Shown here: piece by piece, positions 51,913 to 61,044 of the stretch
How positions within the stretch are numbered: the stretch's first letter is position 1
Layout: each line of letters opens with the position of its first letter
Assembly: GCA_035496255.1 (NCBI GenBank)
Contig: DATJEU010000060.1
Span: 26,993 to 90,992 of the forward strand
Direction of reading: 5' to 3'
Origin: Gp6-AA40 sp035496255
Lineage (GTDB): Bacteria; Acidobacteriota; Vicinamibacteria; Vicinamibacterales; UBA2999
DNA: 64,000 nucleotides
Program-made: the position numbers and the translations under genes
Notes under the pieces: model-generated
Databases searched by the model: none
What the model was told of the DNA's origin: nothing
The model's input: only the letters and a program-made list of their open reading frames with translations

Positions 51913-52548
51913 ATGGGTGTACGTATTGGTGACGAAGCGCCGGATTTCGAGGCGAACACCACCGAAGGCAAGATCAAATTTCATGACTGGAAGGCGGGGA
52001 AGTGGGCCGTGCTCTTCTCGCATCCACGTGACTTCACGCCGGTCTGCACCACCGAACTGGGTGCCGTGGCGAAGCTGAAACCCGAGTTCGACAAGCGCAA
52101 CTCGAAGGTAATTGCCGTCAGCGTCGACCCGCTCTCGGATCATCAGCGCTGGCTGGGCGACATCAACGAGGTGTGCGACACGCAGGTCAACTACCCGTTG
52201 ATCGCGGATCCGGACAAGACGGTCGCCAATCTCTACGACATGATCCACCCGAATGCCAGCGACACCGCGACGGTGCGTTCGGTCTTCGTCATCGGCCCCG
52301 ACAACAAGGTCAAGCTGACGCTGACGTATCCCGCCAGCACCGGCCGCAACTTCCAGGAAATCCTGCGGGTGATCGACTCGCTGCAGTTGACGGCCGGCCA
52401 CAAGGTCTCGACGGGGGCCGACTGGAAGCAGGGCGAAGACGTCATCATCTCGCCGGCGGTCTCGGACGAGGACGCGAAGAAGCAGTTCCCCTCCGGTTTC
52501 GTCACGAAGAAGCCGTACCTGCGAACCACCCGCCAGCCGAACCTCTAA
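51913..52548 (+). CDS. Peroxiredoxin, 1-Cys (Prx6) type
   Basis: A 211-residue thiol peroxidase reducing hydrogen peroxide and organic hydroperoxides. The peroxidatic Cys45 sits in HPRDFTPVCTTE; the long C-terminal arm with PASTGRNFQEILRVIDSLQL and WKQGEDVIISPAV is typical of the Prx6 subfamily. A second Cys (88) is not in the usual resolving position. ATG 51913 has a good CGGAGG ribosome-binding site. It is followed 25 nt later by a cytochrome P450. Confidence 0.93.
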   Translation: MGVRIGDEAPDFEANTTEGKIKFHDWKAGKWAVLFSHPRDFTPVCTTELGAVAKLKPEFDKRNSKVIAVSVDPLSDHQRWLGDINEVCDTQVNYPLIADPDKTVANLYDMIHPNASDTATVRSVFVIGPDNKVKLTLTYPASTGRNFQEILRVIDSLQLTAGHKVSTGADWKQGEDVIISPAVSDEDAKKQFPSGFVTKKPYLRTTRQPNL

Positions 52549-52573
52549 GGGCGATTCGCGTGCAGGCCGGGCG

Positions 52574-53920
52574 ATGGCGACGAGAAGCAGCAACCGTCTC
52601 CCGCCCGGTCCTGGTCGACTCCCGGGGCTGGCCGGCCTCTCCTTCATCCGCGATCGGATCACGACGACGCAGTCGCTCACCGCGAAATACGGCGACGTCG
52701 TTGCCTTTTACATCGGCCCTCAGCGCGTCGCCATCCTGAACCACCCGGACTTCGTGCGCGACGTGCTCGTCACGCGCAGCCGCAGCTTCCACAAGGGCCT
52801 CGGCCTGCAGCGGGCCAAGCTCCTGCTCGGTGAAGGGCTGCTCACCAGCGAAGACGCGGATCATCAACGCCAGCGCCGGTTACTGCAGCCGGCGTTCCAT
52901 CGCGAACGGATCGCCGCGTACGGCGCAACCATGGCGGCGTACGCCGAGCGGCAGGCGACCGCATGGCGTGACGGCGAGACGCGTAACCTCGCGCGCGAGA
53001 TGTCGCGGCTCACGCTGGCCATTGCCGGAAAGACGCTGTTCGACGCCGACGTCGAAGGCGAGACCGAGGTCATCGGGGCCGCGCTCGGCGATGTGCTCGC
53101 CAATTTCAACATCACGCTCCTGCCGTTTGGCGACAAGCTGGTCAACCTGCCGATCCCGCACGCCGTCCGATTCCGTCGCGCCAGGTCACGCCTCGACGGC
53201 ATCGTGTACCGGCTCATCGCGCAACGTCGCGCGACAGGCACCGCCGGCAGCGACGTTCTGTCAACGCTCGTGGCGGCGCGCGATCAGGATGACGGCGTTG
53301 GCCTGAGCGACGTCGAGGTCCGGGACCAGGTGTTGACGCTGCTCCTGGCGGGACACGAAACGACGGCCAACGCCCTGACCTGGTCGTGGTATCTGCTGTC
53401 GCAGCACCCGGAAGCGGCCGATCGACTGGTCGCCGAAGTGCATAGCGTGTGTGGCGACAGGCGGCCCGGCGCTGAACACGTATCCCAGCTCGCCTTCACG
53501 CGGGCGGTAATCGCCGAAGCCATGCGGCTGTATCCACCTGCGTACTTGGTCGGGCGGCGCGCGATGGAGGACTACGACGTGCCGGGTACGGACTATGTGC
53601 TTCCTTCCGGCACCGTCGTCGTCGTGAGCCAATACCTGCTGCACCGCGACCCGCGCTTCTGGGACGCGCCGGACGCATTCCGGCCCGAGCGGTGGCTCGG
53701 CGACGCAGCACCGCGATACGCATATTTTCCGTTCGGTGCCGGCCCGCGCATCTGCATTGGCGAACAGTTCGCGTGGATGGAGGGCGTGCTGGTGCTGGCC
53801 ACGATTGCCCGGCGCTGGCGGATGTCGCTCGATCCCCGTCAACGAATCGCGTTGGGCCCGATCATCACACTTCGGCCGAAGTACGGGATGGCGATGCAAC
53901 TGTCGGCCCGCCGCATATAA
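52574..53920 (+). CDS. Cytochrome P450
   Basis: A 448-residue haem monooxygenase. The I-helix oxygen motif LLAGHETTANALTW, the K-helix EAMRLYPPAY (ExxR), the PERF-like FRPERW, and the haem loop FPFGAGPRICIGE with the Cys ligand are all present. There is no membrane anchor, so it is soluble like most bacterial enzymes. It resembles fatty-acid/CYP102-like and CYP132/CYP4-like branches; substrate and redox partner are unknown, and no ferredoxin gene is adjacent. It may share the peroxiredoxin transcript. Confidence 0.92.
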   Translation: MATRSSNRLPPGPGRLPGLAGLSFIRDRITTTQSLTAKYGDVVAFYIGPQRVAILNHPDFVRDVLVTRSRSFHKGLGLQRAKLLLGEGLLTSEDADHQRQRRLLQPAFHRERIAAYGATMAAYAERQATAWRDGETRNLAREMSRLTLAIAGKTLFDADVEGETEVIGAALGDVLANFNITLLPFGDKLVNLPIPHAVRFRRARSRLDGIVYRLIAQRRATGTAGSDVLSTLVAARDQDDGVGLSDVEVRDQVLTLLLAGHETTANALTWSWYLLSQHPEAADRLVAEVHSVCGDRRPGAEHVSQLAFTRAVIAEAMRLYPPAYLVGRRAMEDYDVPGTDYVLPSGTVVVVSQYLLHRDPRFWDAPDAFRPERWLGDAAPRYAYFPFGAGPRICIGEQFAWMEGVLVLATIARRWRMSLDPRQRIALGPIITLRPKYGMAMQLSARRI

Positions 53921-53958
53921 TCGCGCCGCTCATTTCATTTCGCGAAGGCAGGTCTTGT

Positions 53959-54714
53959 ATGGTGCGACGGGTCGCGGTGTGTGCGGTGTTGGTGTCGGTC
54001 GCGATGGCGGTTGCCTACGCCGCCGGCGGCGTGTGGGAGACCAAGCCGTTCACAGAATGGACGGACAAGGACATCCAGCAGGTGTTGACTGATTCACCCT
54101 GGGCTGGAAAGGGCAGCCTCACCAACGTGAGCTCCGGCGGCCGGTTCATGCCGGTGCCCGACTGGAAAATCACCGTCGTGTGGCAAAGTGCGCTGCCGGT
54201 CAAGCAGGCGATCGTGCGACAGGCGGCGGGCGCCGGCGCGATCACTGCCGATCAGCAGAAGACACTCGGCACGACAGAGGAGACCTACATCATCCGGATC
54301 GTCGGTCTGCCAGGCATGTACGCGAACATGGCGACGGCGACGCAGATCGGCAATACCGCCGAACTGTTGCGTGACGGTAAACCGCCGATCAAGGCGAACC
54401 AGGGCGGTGCGCAGATGCTGGATAAGGACGGGCACGTCGTCGAGCCACCTGCGGGCCGAGGGGGAGCACCGGCCGGAGCACCTCCGGCGGCAGCGGGGAC
54501 GGGAAGGCGGGCCGGCGGAGCGGGCGGAGCGGGGTTCGGCGGTGCCGCTGCCAACGACGGCACGACCGCGTTACTGGTCTTCGGCTTTCCGAAGACGGAT
54601 CCGATTACCAGCGCGGACAAGGAGATCGAGTTCTCGGCGACCGTCGGTCCGTACTACCTCAAACGCAAATTCAAGGTGAAGGAGATGGTTCTCAAGGGAG
54701 AACCGGCACTCTAG
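53959..54714 (+). CDS. Secreted protein of unknown function (WETKPFTEWTDKD family)
   Basis: A 251-residue exported protein: signal peptide to about residue 22 (LVSVAMAVAYA-A), then WETKPFTEWTDKDIQQVLTD SPW near the mature N-terminus, a pattern I associate with families of secreted acidobacterial proteins of unknown role. A Gly/Ala/Pro-rich low-complexity stretch lies at about 175-200, and a C-terminal beta segment ends in FKVKEMVLKG. ATG 53959 is preceded by AAGG/AGG. It follows the P450 gene by 38 nt. No function can be assigned. Confidence 0.75.
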   Translation: MVRRVAVCAVLVSVAMAVAYAAGGVWETKPFTEWTDKDIQQVLTDSPWAGKGSLTNVSSGGRFMPVPDWKITVVWQSALPVKQAIVRQAAGAGAITADQQKTLGTTEETYIIRIVGLPGMYANMATATQIGNTAELLRDGKPPIKANQGGAQMLDKDGHVVEPPAGRGGAPAGAPPAAAGTGRRAGGAGGAGFGGAAANDGTTALLVFGFPKTDPITSADKEIEFSATVGPYYLKRKFKVKEMVLKGEPAL

Positions 54715-54980
54715 ATCAGGCGGTAGCGGCCGTCTGTGCACTTGCGAAGGCTGCCGTCGCTGACCAGTGAACCCAGCACCCGATCGCATTCGTCGCGTGG
54801 CAGGTCGAACAACCGCGCGGCCTGATCGAGCGTGGGCGAGAATCCGCGCATCTCCGCAAACTCGCCGCGTACGCGATCAATGGTGCGAGCCTGTGAGGGC
54901 AAGCGCATTGAAACCGGCCTGGGTTTGATGTCGAGCGGTGACGGAGCCGATCTGGGAAGGGAGGACGTGCGCAGCGTCAT
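54711..54980 (-). CDS. Small putative winged-helix protein
   Basis: An 89-residue protein with a polar, Pro/Ser/Arg-rich first 30 residues and a C-terminal winged-helix-like segment: IDRVRGEFAEMRGFSPTLDQ, AARLFDLPRDECDRVLGSLV, SDGSLRKCTDGRYRLI. That reads as a DNA-binding wHTH (sensor helix, recognition helix, wing). It is convergent with the secreted-protein gene with a 4-nt overlap of stops. Target unknown. Confidence 0.65.
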   Translation of the reverse strand: MTLRTSSLPRSAPSPLDIKPRPVSMRLPSQARTIDRVRGEFAEMRGFSPTLDQAARLFDLPRDECDRVLGSLVSDGSLRKCTDGRYRLI

Positions 54981-55087
54981 AAACGCCTCTTTCTTCCGCG
55001 TACCTTACGCTTCGGGCAACACGCGGTCAATTGCCTGCCGTCAAATCCACGCGCTCGGGCGATACCCGCTCTGCCTGTCCCTGTAGA

Positions 55088-55107
55088 GGCGGGTCTTCCG
55101 ACCCGCC
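55088..55107. repeat. REP-like palindrome downstream of the PAP2 gene
   Basis: GGCGGGTC (55088-55095), loop TTCC, GACCCGCC (55100-55107), a perfect 8-bp stem 11 bp beyond the PAP2 stop. Could act as a transcript end for that minus-strand gene. Confidence 0.7.
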
Positions 55108-55117
55108 CTGCCTGTTT

Positions 55118-55813
55118 CTAATTGACGCTCATCGTGAACCCGACCGCATTCCACGTCACGGACGGGGCGATCGTCACGCGACGGTTGGCGCGTTCGAACG
55201 TCACCGCGCGTCCCGCGGCGATGCCGATGCCGGCGCCGAAGAGCACGTCCGAGGCAAAGTGGTGGCGCGTCTCGACGCGCGCGGCCGCCACGTAGGTCGC
55301 GACGAGATAGCTGGGCACGGCGGCCTTCCACCCGAAGTGGCCCTGCAGCACGGCCGCCGCCGCAAACGCGCTCGAAGCATGCCCCGACGGGAAGGAGTGG
55401 CGGCCGCCATCAGGCCGCGTGCGGTTCGTCGAGTATTTGATGCCGTCGGCGATTGCGCCGCTGACAATCTGGGCTCGCAGCAGATCGGCACCGATGAGCG
55501 CCGCCCTCGAGTTGTGGGCCAGGTGCCCGCCAATGAAGATCGCCAGCCCCGCCGCTGCGTGCGTGGCGCCGTCACCCAGAACGTTCCCCGGCTCGTAGAA
55601 TCCATCGCGGTCCGCCTGCGCCACGATCACGTCGTCCTTCGGGTGCACGAGCAGACTGCCGGCGCCGGACGCACCGAGCACGATCAGATTCGCGGGGCCC
55701 GCCATGCGTCCGAAATCCGCCGGCAGTTCCGTGAAAATGGAGCCGAACGACTGCGCGCCGACTGCAGCCGGGTACACGGCAACCGCCAACGCGAGAAGGA
55801 GCGTGCGCAGCAT
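55118..55813 (-). CDS. PAP2 family phosphatase, secreted
   Basis: A 231-residue phosphatidic-acid-phosphatase-like protein. Signal peptide to about residue 19 (LLALAVAVYPAAVGA). The three PAP2 motifs are present: KYSTNRTRP, FPSGHASSAFA with the catalytic His, and VETRHHFASDVLFG with the second His and Asp. Likely substrates are lipid or polyprenyl phosphates on the periplasmic side. ATG 55813 has AGGAG eight bases upstream. Confidence 0.9.
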   Translation of the reverse strand: MLRTLLLALAVAVYPAAVGAQSFGSIFTELPADFGRMAGPANLIVLGASGAGSLLVHPKDDVIVAQADRDGFYEPGNVLGDGATHAAAGLAIFIGGHLAHNSRAALIGADLLRAQIVSGAIADGIKYSTNRTRPDGGRHSFPSGHASSAFAAAAVLQGHFGWKAAVPSYLVATYVAAARVETRHHFASDVLFGAGIGIAAGRAVTFERANRRVTIAPSVTWNAVGFTMSVN

Positions 55814-55844
55814 GAAACTCCTGAGGTGTCGGGAGGCGGACAGT

Positions 55845-56534
55845 TTACCTGAACTTCCAGCCGACGCCAGCGGAGATGTGCCACGAGGTGAACGATGCCG
55901 ACAACGTCGCGCCCGGCAGATCATCGTTGACGTGCGTGTAGGTGACGCGCGCGTCGCCGATGACGGTCAAGCCACGCGCCGCGGTGATTTCCAGGCCGAG
56001 GCCGCCCTGCATTGCGGGCCCGCCAAACTGATACGACTCACCCCGTTGTCCCAGGTACGTGGCTTCGACGTGCGGAAGCGTGACACCTCCACCGACGCGC
56101 GCCACGCCGACGCAGCGGCCGCCGCAGAACGGTGGCCAGCGAAGCGCCACATTGCCGAGTACGAAGTTCAAGCCGTGGGATTGTTCGAATGCCGTCAAGG
56201 CCGTCGATCCCGTGTCGATCGCTATCGTCTTCGCGTGCGTGAATTCCGCTTCGACGCCGAGTCGTGATCGGGTGCCACTCCCACCGCTGTCCGGAATCCA
56301 GGAGATCCGATAGCCGTAGTAGGGCGGGGACTTGAACGCCCTGCCCTCGAATTCGACATCGGAGAGATCGGCCGTCGTCCCGTTGTCAGGCGTGACGTGC
56401 AACGTCGTCTTCGGTGTGTGGGCGGCGCCGACGTAACCGGCGATCAGCCAATCGGCCGACGCGGTTGCGGGGACGAACGCGAGGAACGCGCTAATTGAGA
56501 CCGGGAGGAAGCGGGAGCGGCGTCGTGTCGGCAT
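55845..56534 (-). CDS. Outer-membrane beta-barrel protein
   Basis: A 229-residue exported protein. Signal peptide to about residue 27 (AFLAFVPATASA-D); then alternating beta strands (WLIAGYVGAAHT, SRLGVEAEFTHAKT, GLNFVLGNVALRW, LTVIGDARVTYTH) ending in a C-terminal aromatic, WHISAGVGWKF-R, as in small OMP barrels. Function unknown. Its first 44 nt overlap the end of ftsH; ATG 56534 is needed for the signal peptide. Confidence 0.8.
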   Translation of the reverse strand: MPTRRRSRFLPVSISAFLAFVPATASADWLIAGYVGAAHTPKTTLHVTPDNGTTADLSDVEFEGRAFKSPPYYGYRISWIPDSGGSGTRSRLGVEAEFTHAKTIAIDTGSTALTAFEQSHGLNFVLGNVALRWPPFCGGRCVGVARVGGGVTLPHVEATYLGQRGESYQFGGPAMQGGLGLEITAARGLTVIGDARVTYTHVNDDLPGATLSASFTSWHISAGVGWKFR

Positions 56535-58416
56535 TCGGTGGCAGCTCAGGGACTGGCGTGAGGCCCATCAACCGGCGAAGTTCGTCGCCCTCCATCACTT
56601 CCACTTCGAGCAGGCGCCGCGTCACCGATTCGAGCATATCCCGTTTCTCGCTGAGGATGCGCCGCGCCTGCGAATGGGCATCGGTAACCAGCCGCTTCAC
56701 TTCCGAGTCGATCAGACGGGCGGTGTCCTCGGCGTAGGCACCACGTTCCGGACCCATCGTGATATCGAGAAAGCGGTTGCGTTTGGCGCCGTCATAGTTC
56801 ACGGTGCCCAGCGAATCGCTCATGCCCCACTCGGTGACCATCGAGCGCGCGATGTCGGTGGCGCGCTGAATGTCGTTCTGCGCGCCGGTCGAGATCTCGC
56901 CCAGGGCGATTTCCTCCGCGGTGCGGCCGCCAAGGAGCACGGCGAGCTGATTCAGCAGGTCCTGCCGCTGCATCAGATACCGATCTTCCAGCGGCAGCTG
57001 CATCGTGTAGCCGAGCGCGCCGAACCCGCGCTGCACGATCGAAATCTTGTGCACCGGGTCCATGTTCGGAATCGCGGTGGCGACGATGGCGTGGCCCGAC
57101 TCGTGATACGCGACGATTTCCCGCTCCTTCGTCGACATCACGCGCTTCTTCTCGAGGCCGGCAATCAGCCGATCGATGGCCTCGTCGAAGTCCACCATTT
57201 CAACGGACGTCTTGTCCTTGCGTGCGGCCAGGAGCGCCGCCTCGTTGACCAGATTGGCCAGGTCGGCGCCGGCGAAGCCGGCCGTTCGCGCCGCCACGAT
57301 CTTCAGATCGACAGCGGGGGAGAGCTTGACGTTCTTCGTGTGGATGTGCAGGACTTCTTCGCGGCCCTTCACGTCCGGCTTGTCGACGAGCACCTGGCGA
57401 TCGAAGCGGCCGGGTCGAAGCAGCGCAGGATCGAGCACCTCGGGACGGTTCGTCGCCGCCATGATGATGATCGCCTTGCGTGAATCGAAGCCGTCCATCT
57501 CCGCCAGGAGCTGATTCAAGGTCTGTTCGCGTTCCTCGTGCGATCCCATCGGACTCTGCACACGGGCGCGCCCGAGCGCGTCGAGTTCGTCGATGAAGAT
57601 GATGCAGGGCGCCTTCTGCTCGGCCTGGGAGAACAGATCGCGAACGCGTGCCGCGCCGACGCCAACGAACATCTCGACGAACTCCGAGCCGCTCAGGCTG
57701 AAGAACGGGACCTTGGCTTCGCCGGCCACGGCACGCGCCAGCAGCGTCTTGCCGGTTCCCGGCGGGCCAACCAGCAGCACGCCCTTGGGAATGCGGCCGC
57801 CCAGGGTCGTGTACTTCTTGGGGGTCTTCAGGAACTCGACGATCTCCTTGAGTTCCTGCTCGGCCTCGTCGACGCCGGCCACGTCGGCGAAACTGACCTT
57901 CACGTCGTCTTCGGCGAAGACGCGGTGCTTCGAGCGCGCAAACGACATCACGCCGCCCTCGGCGCTTCCCATCCGGCGGAAGAAGAAGATCCAGACGCCG
58001 AAGAGCAACAGTAACGGCAACCAGCCGATCAACTCGCTGAGCCAGCGGCTGGCGAATTCGCCGGTATATTTCACGCCGGCGGTATCGAGGTCCTCCACCA
58101 GCTTCGGATCCTCGATCCGGTTCGTGTTGAAGTTGCGGGTGCCTTCGACGTCGCGCTTGTAGGTGCCGCGGATCGTCTGTTCGCCGACGAACACCTCCGA
58201 CACCTGGCCGGTGCGGATCGCGTTCTTGAACTCGCTGTAAGAGATCTGGCGTCCCGCCGGCGCCAGGAACCAGGCCTGGGCCAGCGCCATCAGCAGCAGA
58301 AAACCGAGGACGTACCAGAGTGCGCCTCCAGGCCGCCCGCCGGTGCCAAGCGGCCGTCGATCGACGGGGCGCTTGTCCCGCGGGTTCATCCCCGGAGGCG
58401 TTCGCAGATTAGCCAA
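56491..58416 (-). CDS. ftsH: ATP-dependent zinc metalloprotease FtsH
   Basis: A 641-residue membrane-anchored AAA+ protease for membrane protein quality control. Two N-terminal spans (ALWYVLGFLLLMALAQAW and WLPLLLLFGVWIFFF) flank a periplasmic domain. Walker A GPPGTGKTLLARAVAG, pore loop FVEMFVGVGAARVRDLF, Walker B IIFIDELDA, the SRH, and the zinc HESGHA are intact. TTG 58416 is preferred since AAGGA lies seven bases upstream; ATG 58389 is the alternative and removes nine residues. It lies 30 nt after clpB, so it likely shares the stress operon. Confidence 0.95.
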   Translation of the reverse strand: MANLRTPPGMNPRDKRPVDRRPLGTGGRPGGALWYVLGFLLLMALAQAWFLAPAGRQISYSEFKNAIRTGQVSEVFVGEQTIRGTYKRDVEGTRNFNTNRIEDPKLVEDLDTAGVKYTGEFASRWLSELIGWLPLLLLFGVWIFFFRRMGSAEGGVMSFARSKHRVFAEDDVKVSFADVAGVDEAEQELKEIVEFLKTPKKYTTLGGRIPKGVLLVGPPGTGKTLLARAVAGEAKVPFFSLSGSEFVEMFVGVGAARVRDLFSQAEQKAPCIIFIDELDALGRARVQSPMGSHEEREQTLNQLLAEMDGFDSRKAIIIMAATNRPEVLDPALLRPGRFDRQVLVDKPDVKGREEVLHIHTKNVKLSPAVDLKIVAARTAGFAGADLANLVNEAALLAARKDKTSVEMVDFDEAIDRLIAGLEKKRVMSTKEREIVAYHESGHAIVATAIPNMDPVHKISIVQRGFGALGYTMQLPLEDRYLMQRQDLLNQLAVLLGGRTAEEIALGEISTGAQNDIQRATDIARSMVTEWGMSDSLGTVNYDGAKRNRFLDITMGPERGAYAEDTARLIDSEVKRLVTDAHSQARRILSEKRDMLESVTRRLLEVEVMEGDELRRLMGLTPVPELPPNADTTPLPLPPGLN

Positions 58417-58446
58417 ATACGTGTCCTTGGGAGTCAGGGCGTTGCC

Positions 58447-61038
58447 TCAGGCAGTCACCGCCTCTTTATTGAAGGTGAGGCCCCCCGTCCCTACGTCTAC
58501 GATAACCCGATCTCCTTCGCGGAACTCGCCTTCGAGCACGCGCAAGGCGAGCGGGTCGAGCACGCGGCGCTGAATCGTCCGCTTCAACGGCCGGGCTCCG
58601 TACATCGGGTCGTAGCCTTCCGAGACGATGAACGCCTTCGCCGCGTCGGTCAGCTCCACGTGAATCTTCCGATCTTCCAGCCGTTTCAGGAGCCCTTGGA
58701 TCTGGATGTTGACAATCGACTTCATGTGCTCGAGGCCGAGCGCATGGAAGAAGATGATTTCGTCGATCCGGTTCAGGAACTCGGGCCGGAAATGCCCGCG
58801 CAGCGCATCCGTCACCTGCCGCTTGATTCCTTCCGTCAGCTCGCCGCTGTGATCGGCAATGTACTGGCTGCCGATATTCGACGTCATGATCACGACGGCG
58901 TTCTTGAAGTCCACCGTGCGGCCCTTGCCGTCGGTCAGGCGGCCGTCGTCGAGCAACTGCAGCAGGACATTGAGCACCTCGGGGTGTGCCTTTTCGATTT
59001 CGTCGAACAGGACTACCGAGTACGGGCGCCGCCGCACCGCCTCCGTCAACTGGCCGGCTTCGTCGTAGCCGACGTATCCCGGGGGAGCACCGATCATCCG
59101 CGACACGGTGTGCTTTTCCTGATACTCGGACATGTCGATGCGGATCATCGCGTGCTCGTCGTCGAACAGGAATTCGGCGAGGGCGCGCGCCAGTTCCGTC
59201 TTGCCGACGCCGGTCGGGCCGAGGAACATGAAGCTGCCCAGCGGCCGATTCGGATCCTGCAGCCCCGCGCGGCCGCGCCGGATCGCATTCGCCACCGCCG
59301 TGATCGCCTCGTCCTGACCGACGACGCGCTGATGGAGACGCTCCTCCATGTGAATCAGCTTCTGGATTTCACCTTCCATGAGCCGGCTCACCGGAATGTT
59401 CGTCCACTTCGCGACCACTTCGGCGATGTCTTCTTCGTCCACTTCCAGCTTCAGCATGCGCGTGCCCTTGGGGCCGGCCGTGGCGCCGTCCTGTTCCTGC
59501 AGCCGACGCTGCAGTTCGGGAATCCGGCCGTACTGCAGTTCAGACGCTTTGGCGTAGTCGCCGGATCGCTGGGCCGCTTCGAGCTCGCGATGCAGGTTCT
59601 CGAGCTGCTCCTTGACGTTGGTCGCGCCGCTGATTTCCGCCTTTTCGGCCTCCCACTGCGCCTGCAGCCGCGTCTGTTCTTCCTTGAGATCGGCAATCTC
59701 CTTGTCGAGCCGCGTCAGCCGCTCCTTCGACGCCGGATCGGTTTCCTTGCGCAGCGCTTCGCGCTCGATCTCCAACTGCATGACGCGGCGGCGCACTTCA
59801 TCGAGTTCCACCGGCATGGAGTCGATTTCCATGCGGATCTTCGACGCCGCCTCGTCCACGAGATCGATCGCCTTGTCGGGCAGGAACCGATCGGCAATAT
59901 ACCGGTCCGAGAGCACCGCCGCCGCGACGAGTGCCGCGTCCTTGAATTTCACCTTGTGGTGAATCTCGTAGCGTTCACGGAGACCGCGCAGGATCGAGAT
60001 CGTGTCCTCCACCGTCGGCTCACCGACGAGCACCGGCTGAAACCGCCGCTCGAGCGCCGCATCCTTCTCGATGTGCTTCCGGTACTCGTCGAGCGTCGTC
60101 GCGCCAATGGTGTGGAGTTCGCCACGGGCGAGCATCGGCTTCAGCATCTGCGACGCATCCATTGCCCCTTCGGCCGCACCGGCGCCGACGACGGTGTGCA
60201 ATTCGTCGATGAACAGGATGATCTGCCCGTTCGATTCGGTGATCTCCTTCAGGACCGCCTTGAGACGCTCCTCGAACTCGCCTCGATACTTCGCACCAGC
60301 CACCAGGGCGCCCATGTCGAGCGCGAAGATCCGCTTGTCCTTGAGCCCTTCCGGAACGTCGCCGCGAACGATCCGCTGCGCCAGCCCTTCGACGATGGCG
60401 GTCTTGCCGACACCGGGTTCGCCGATCAGGACCGGATTGTTCTTCGTCCGGCGCGACAGCACCTGGATGACACGGCGCACTTCCTCATCGCGGCCAATGA
60501 CCGGATCGAGTTTGCCCTTCTTCGCCAGCTCCGTCAGGTCACGTCCGTAGCGTGCGAGCGCCTCGTACGTCGATTCCGGATTCTGTGACGTGACGCGCTG
60601 GTTGCCGCGCACCTGCGTCAGCGCCTGGTAGAGCGCGTCCTTCGTGATGCCGTTCTTCTTCAAGTACTCGGCAGCAGGGGAGCGCCCGCTTTCGGTCGCC
60701 AGCGCGATCAGCAGATGCTCGGTCGAGACGTACTCGTCCTGCAGCCGCTTGGCCTCCGCCTGCGCCGACTGGACGATCAGGTTCATGCGCGGCGACAGCC
60801 GCACGTCGGCGCCGTGCGCAACCGGCAGCGCCTTGAGCAGCGCCTGCGCGTCGGCCAGCGCCTTGCGCGGATCGAGATTCAGCTTGGAGAGAATCGACGG
60901 GACGATGCCGCCCTGCTGATCGATCAACGCGACGAGCAGGTGCTCGGGCGTGATTTCAGCGTGGCTCGCCTCGGTCGCGAGGTTCTGCGCGGTGAGGACC
61001 GCTTCCTGTGCCTTCTCCGTGAATTTGTTCAAGTTCAT
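58447..61038 (-). CDS. clpB: ATP-dependent chaperone ClpB
   Basis: An 863-residue disaggregase working with the DnaK system. The N-terminal Clp repeat domain is followed by NBD1 (Walker A GEPGVGKTAIVEG), the coiled-coil middle domain (about residues 410-520, ERLTRLDKEIADLKEEQTRL), and NBD2 (GPTGVGKTELARALAE, RIDMSEYQEKHTVSRMIGAP). The long M-domain separates ClpB from ClpA/ClpC. It lies 6 nt after cbpA. Confidence 0.96.
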   Translation of the reverse strand: MNLNKFTEKAQEAVLTAQNLATEASHAEITPEHLLVALIDQQGGIVPSILSKLNLDPRKALADAQALLKALPVAHGADVRLSPRMNLIVQSAQAEAKRLQDEYVSTEHLLIALATESGRSPAAEYLKKNGITKDALYQALTQVRGNQRVTSQNPESTYEALARYGRDLTELAKKGKLDPVIGRDEEVRRVIQVLSRRTKNNPVLIGEPGVGKTAIVEGLAQRIVRGDVPEGLKDKRIFALDMGALVAGAKYRGEFEERLKAVLKEITESNGQIILFIDELHTVVGAGAAEGAMDASQMLKPMLARGELHTIGATTLDEYRKHIEKDAALERRFQPVLVGEPTVEDTISILRGLRERYEIHHKVKFKDAALVAAAVLSDRYIADRFLPDKAIDLVDEAASKIRMEIDSMPVELDEVRRRVMQLEIEREALRKETDPASKERLTRLDKEIADLKEEQTRLQAQWEAEKAEISGATNVKEQLENLHRELEAAQRSGDYAKASELQYGRIPELQRRLQEQDGATAGPKGTRMLKLEVDEEDIAEVVAKWTNIPVSRLMEGEIQKLIHMEERLHQRVVGQDEAITAVANAIRRGRAGLQDPNRPLGSFMFLGPTGVGKTELARALAEFLFDDEHAMIRIDMSEYQEKHTVSRMIGAPPGYVGYDEAGQLTEAVRRRPYSVVLFDEIEKAHPEVLNVLLQLLDDGRLTDGKGRTVDFKNAVVIMTSNIGSQYIADHSGELTEGIKRQVTDALRGHFRPEFLNRIDEIIFFHALGLEHMKSIVNIQIQGLLKRLEDRKIHVELTDAAKAFIVSEGYDPMYGARPLKRTIQRRVLDPLALRVLEGEFREGDRVIVDVGTGGLTFNKEAVTA

Positions 61039-61044
61039 AGTGAT

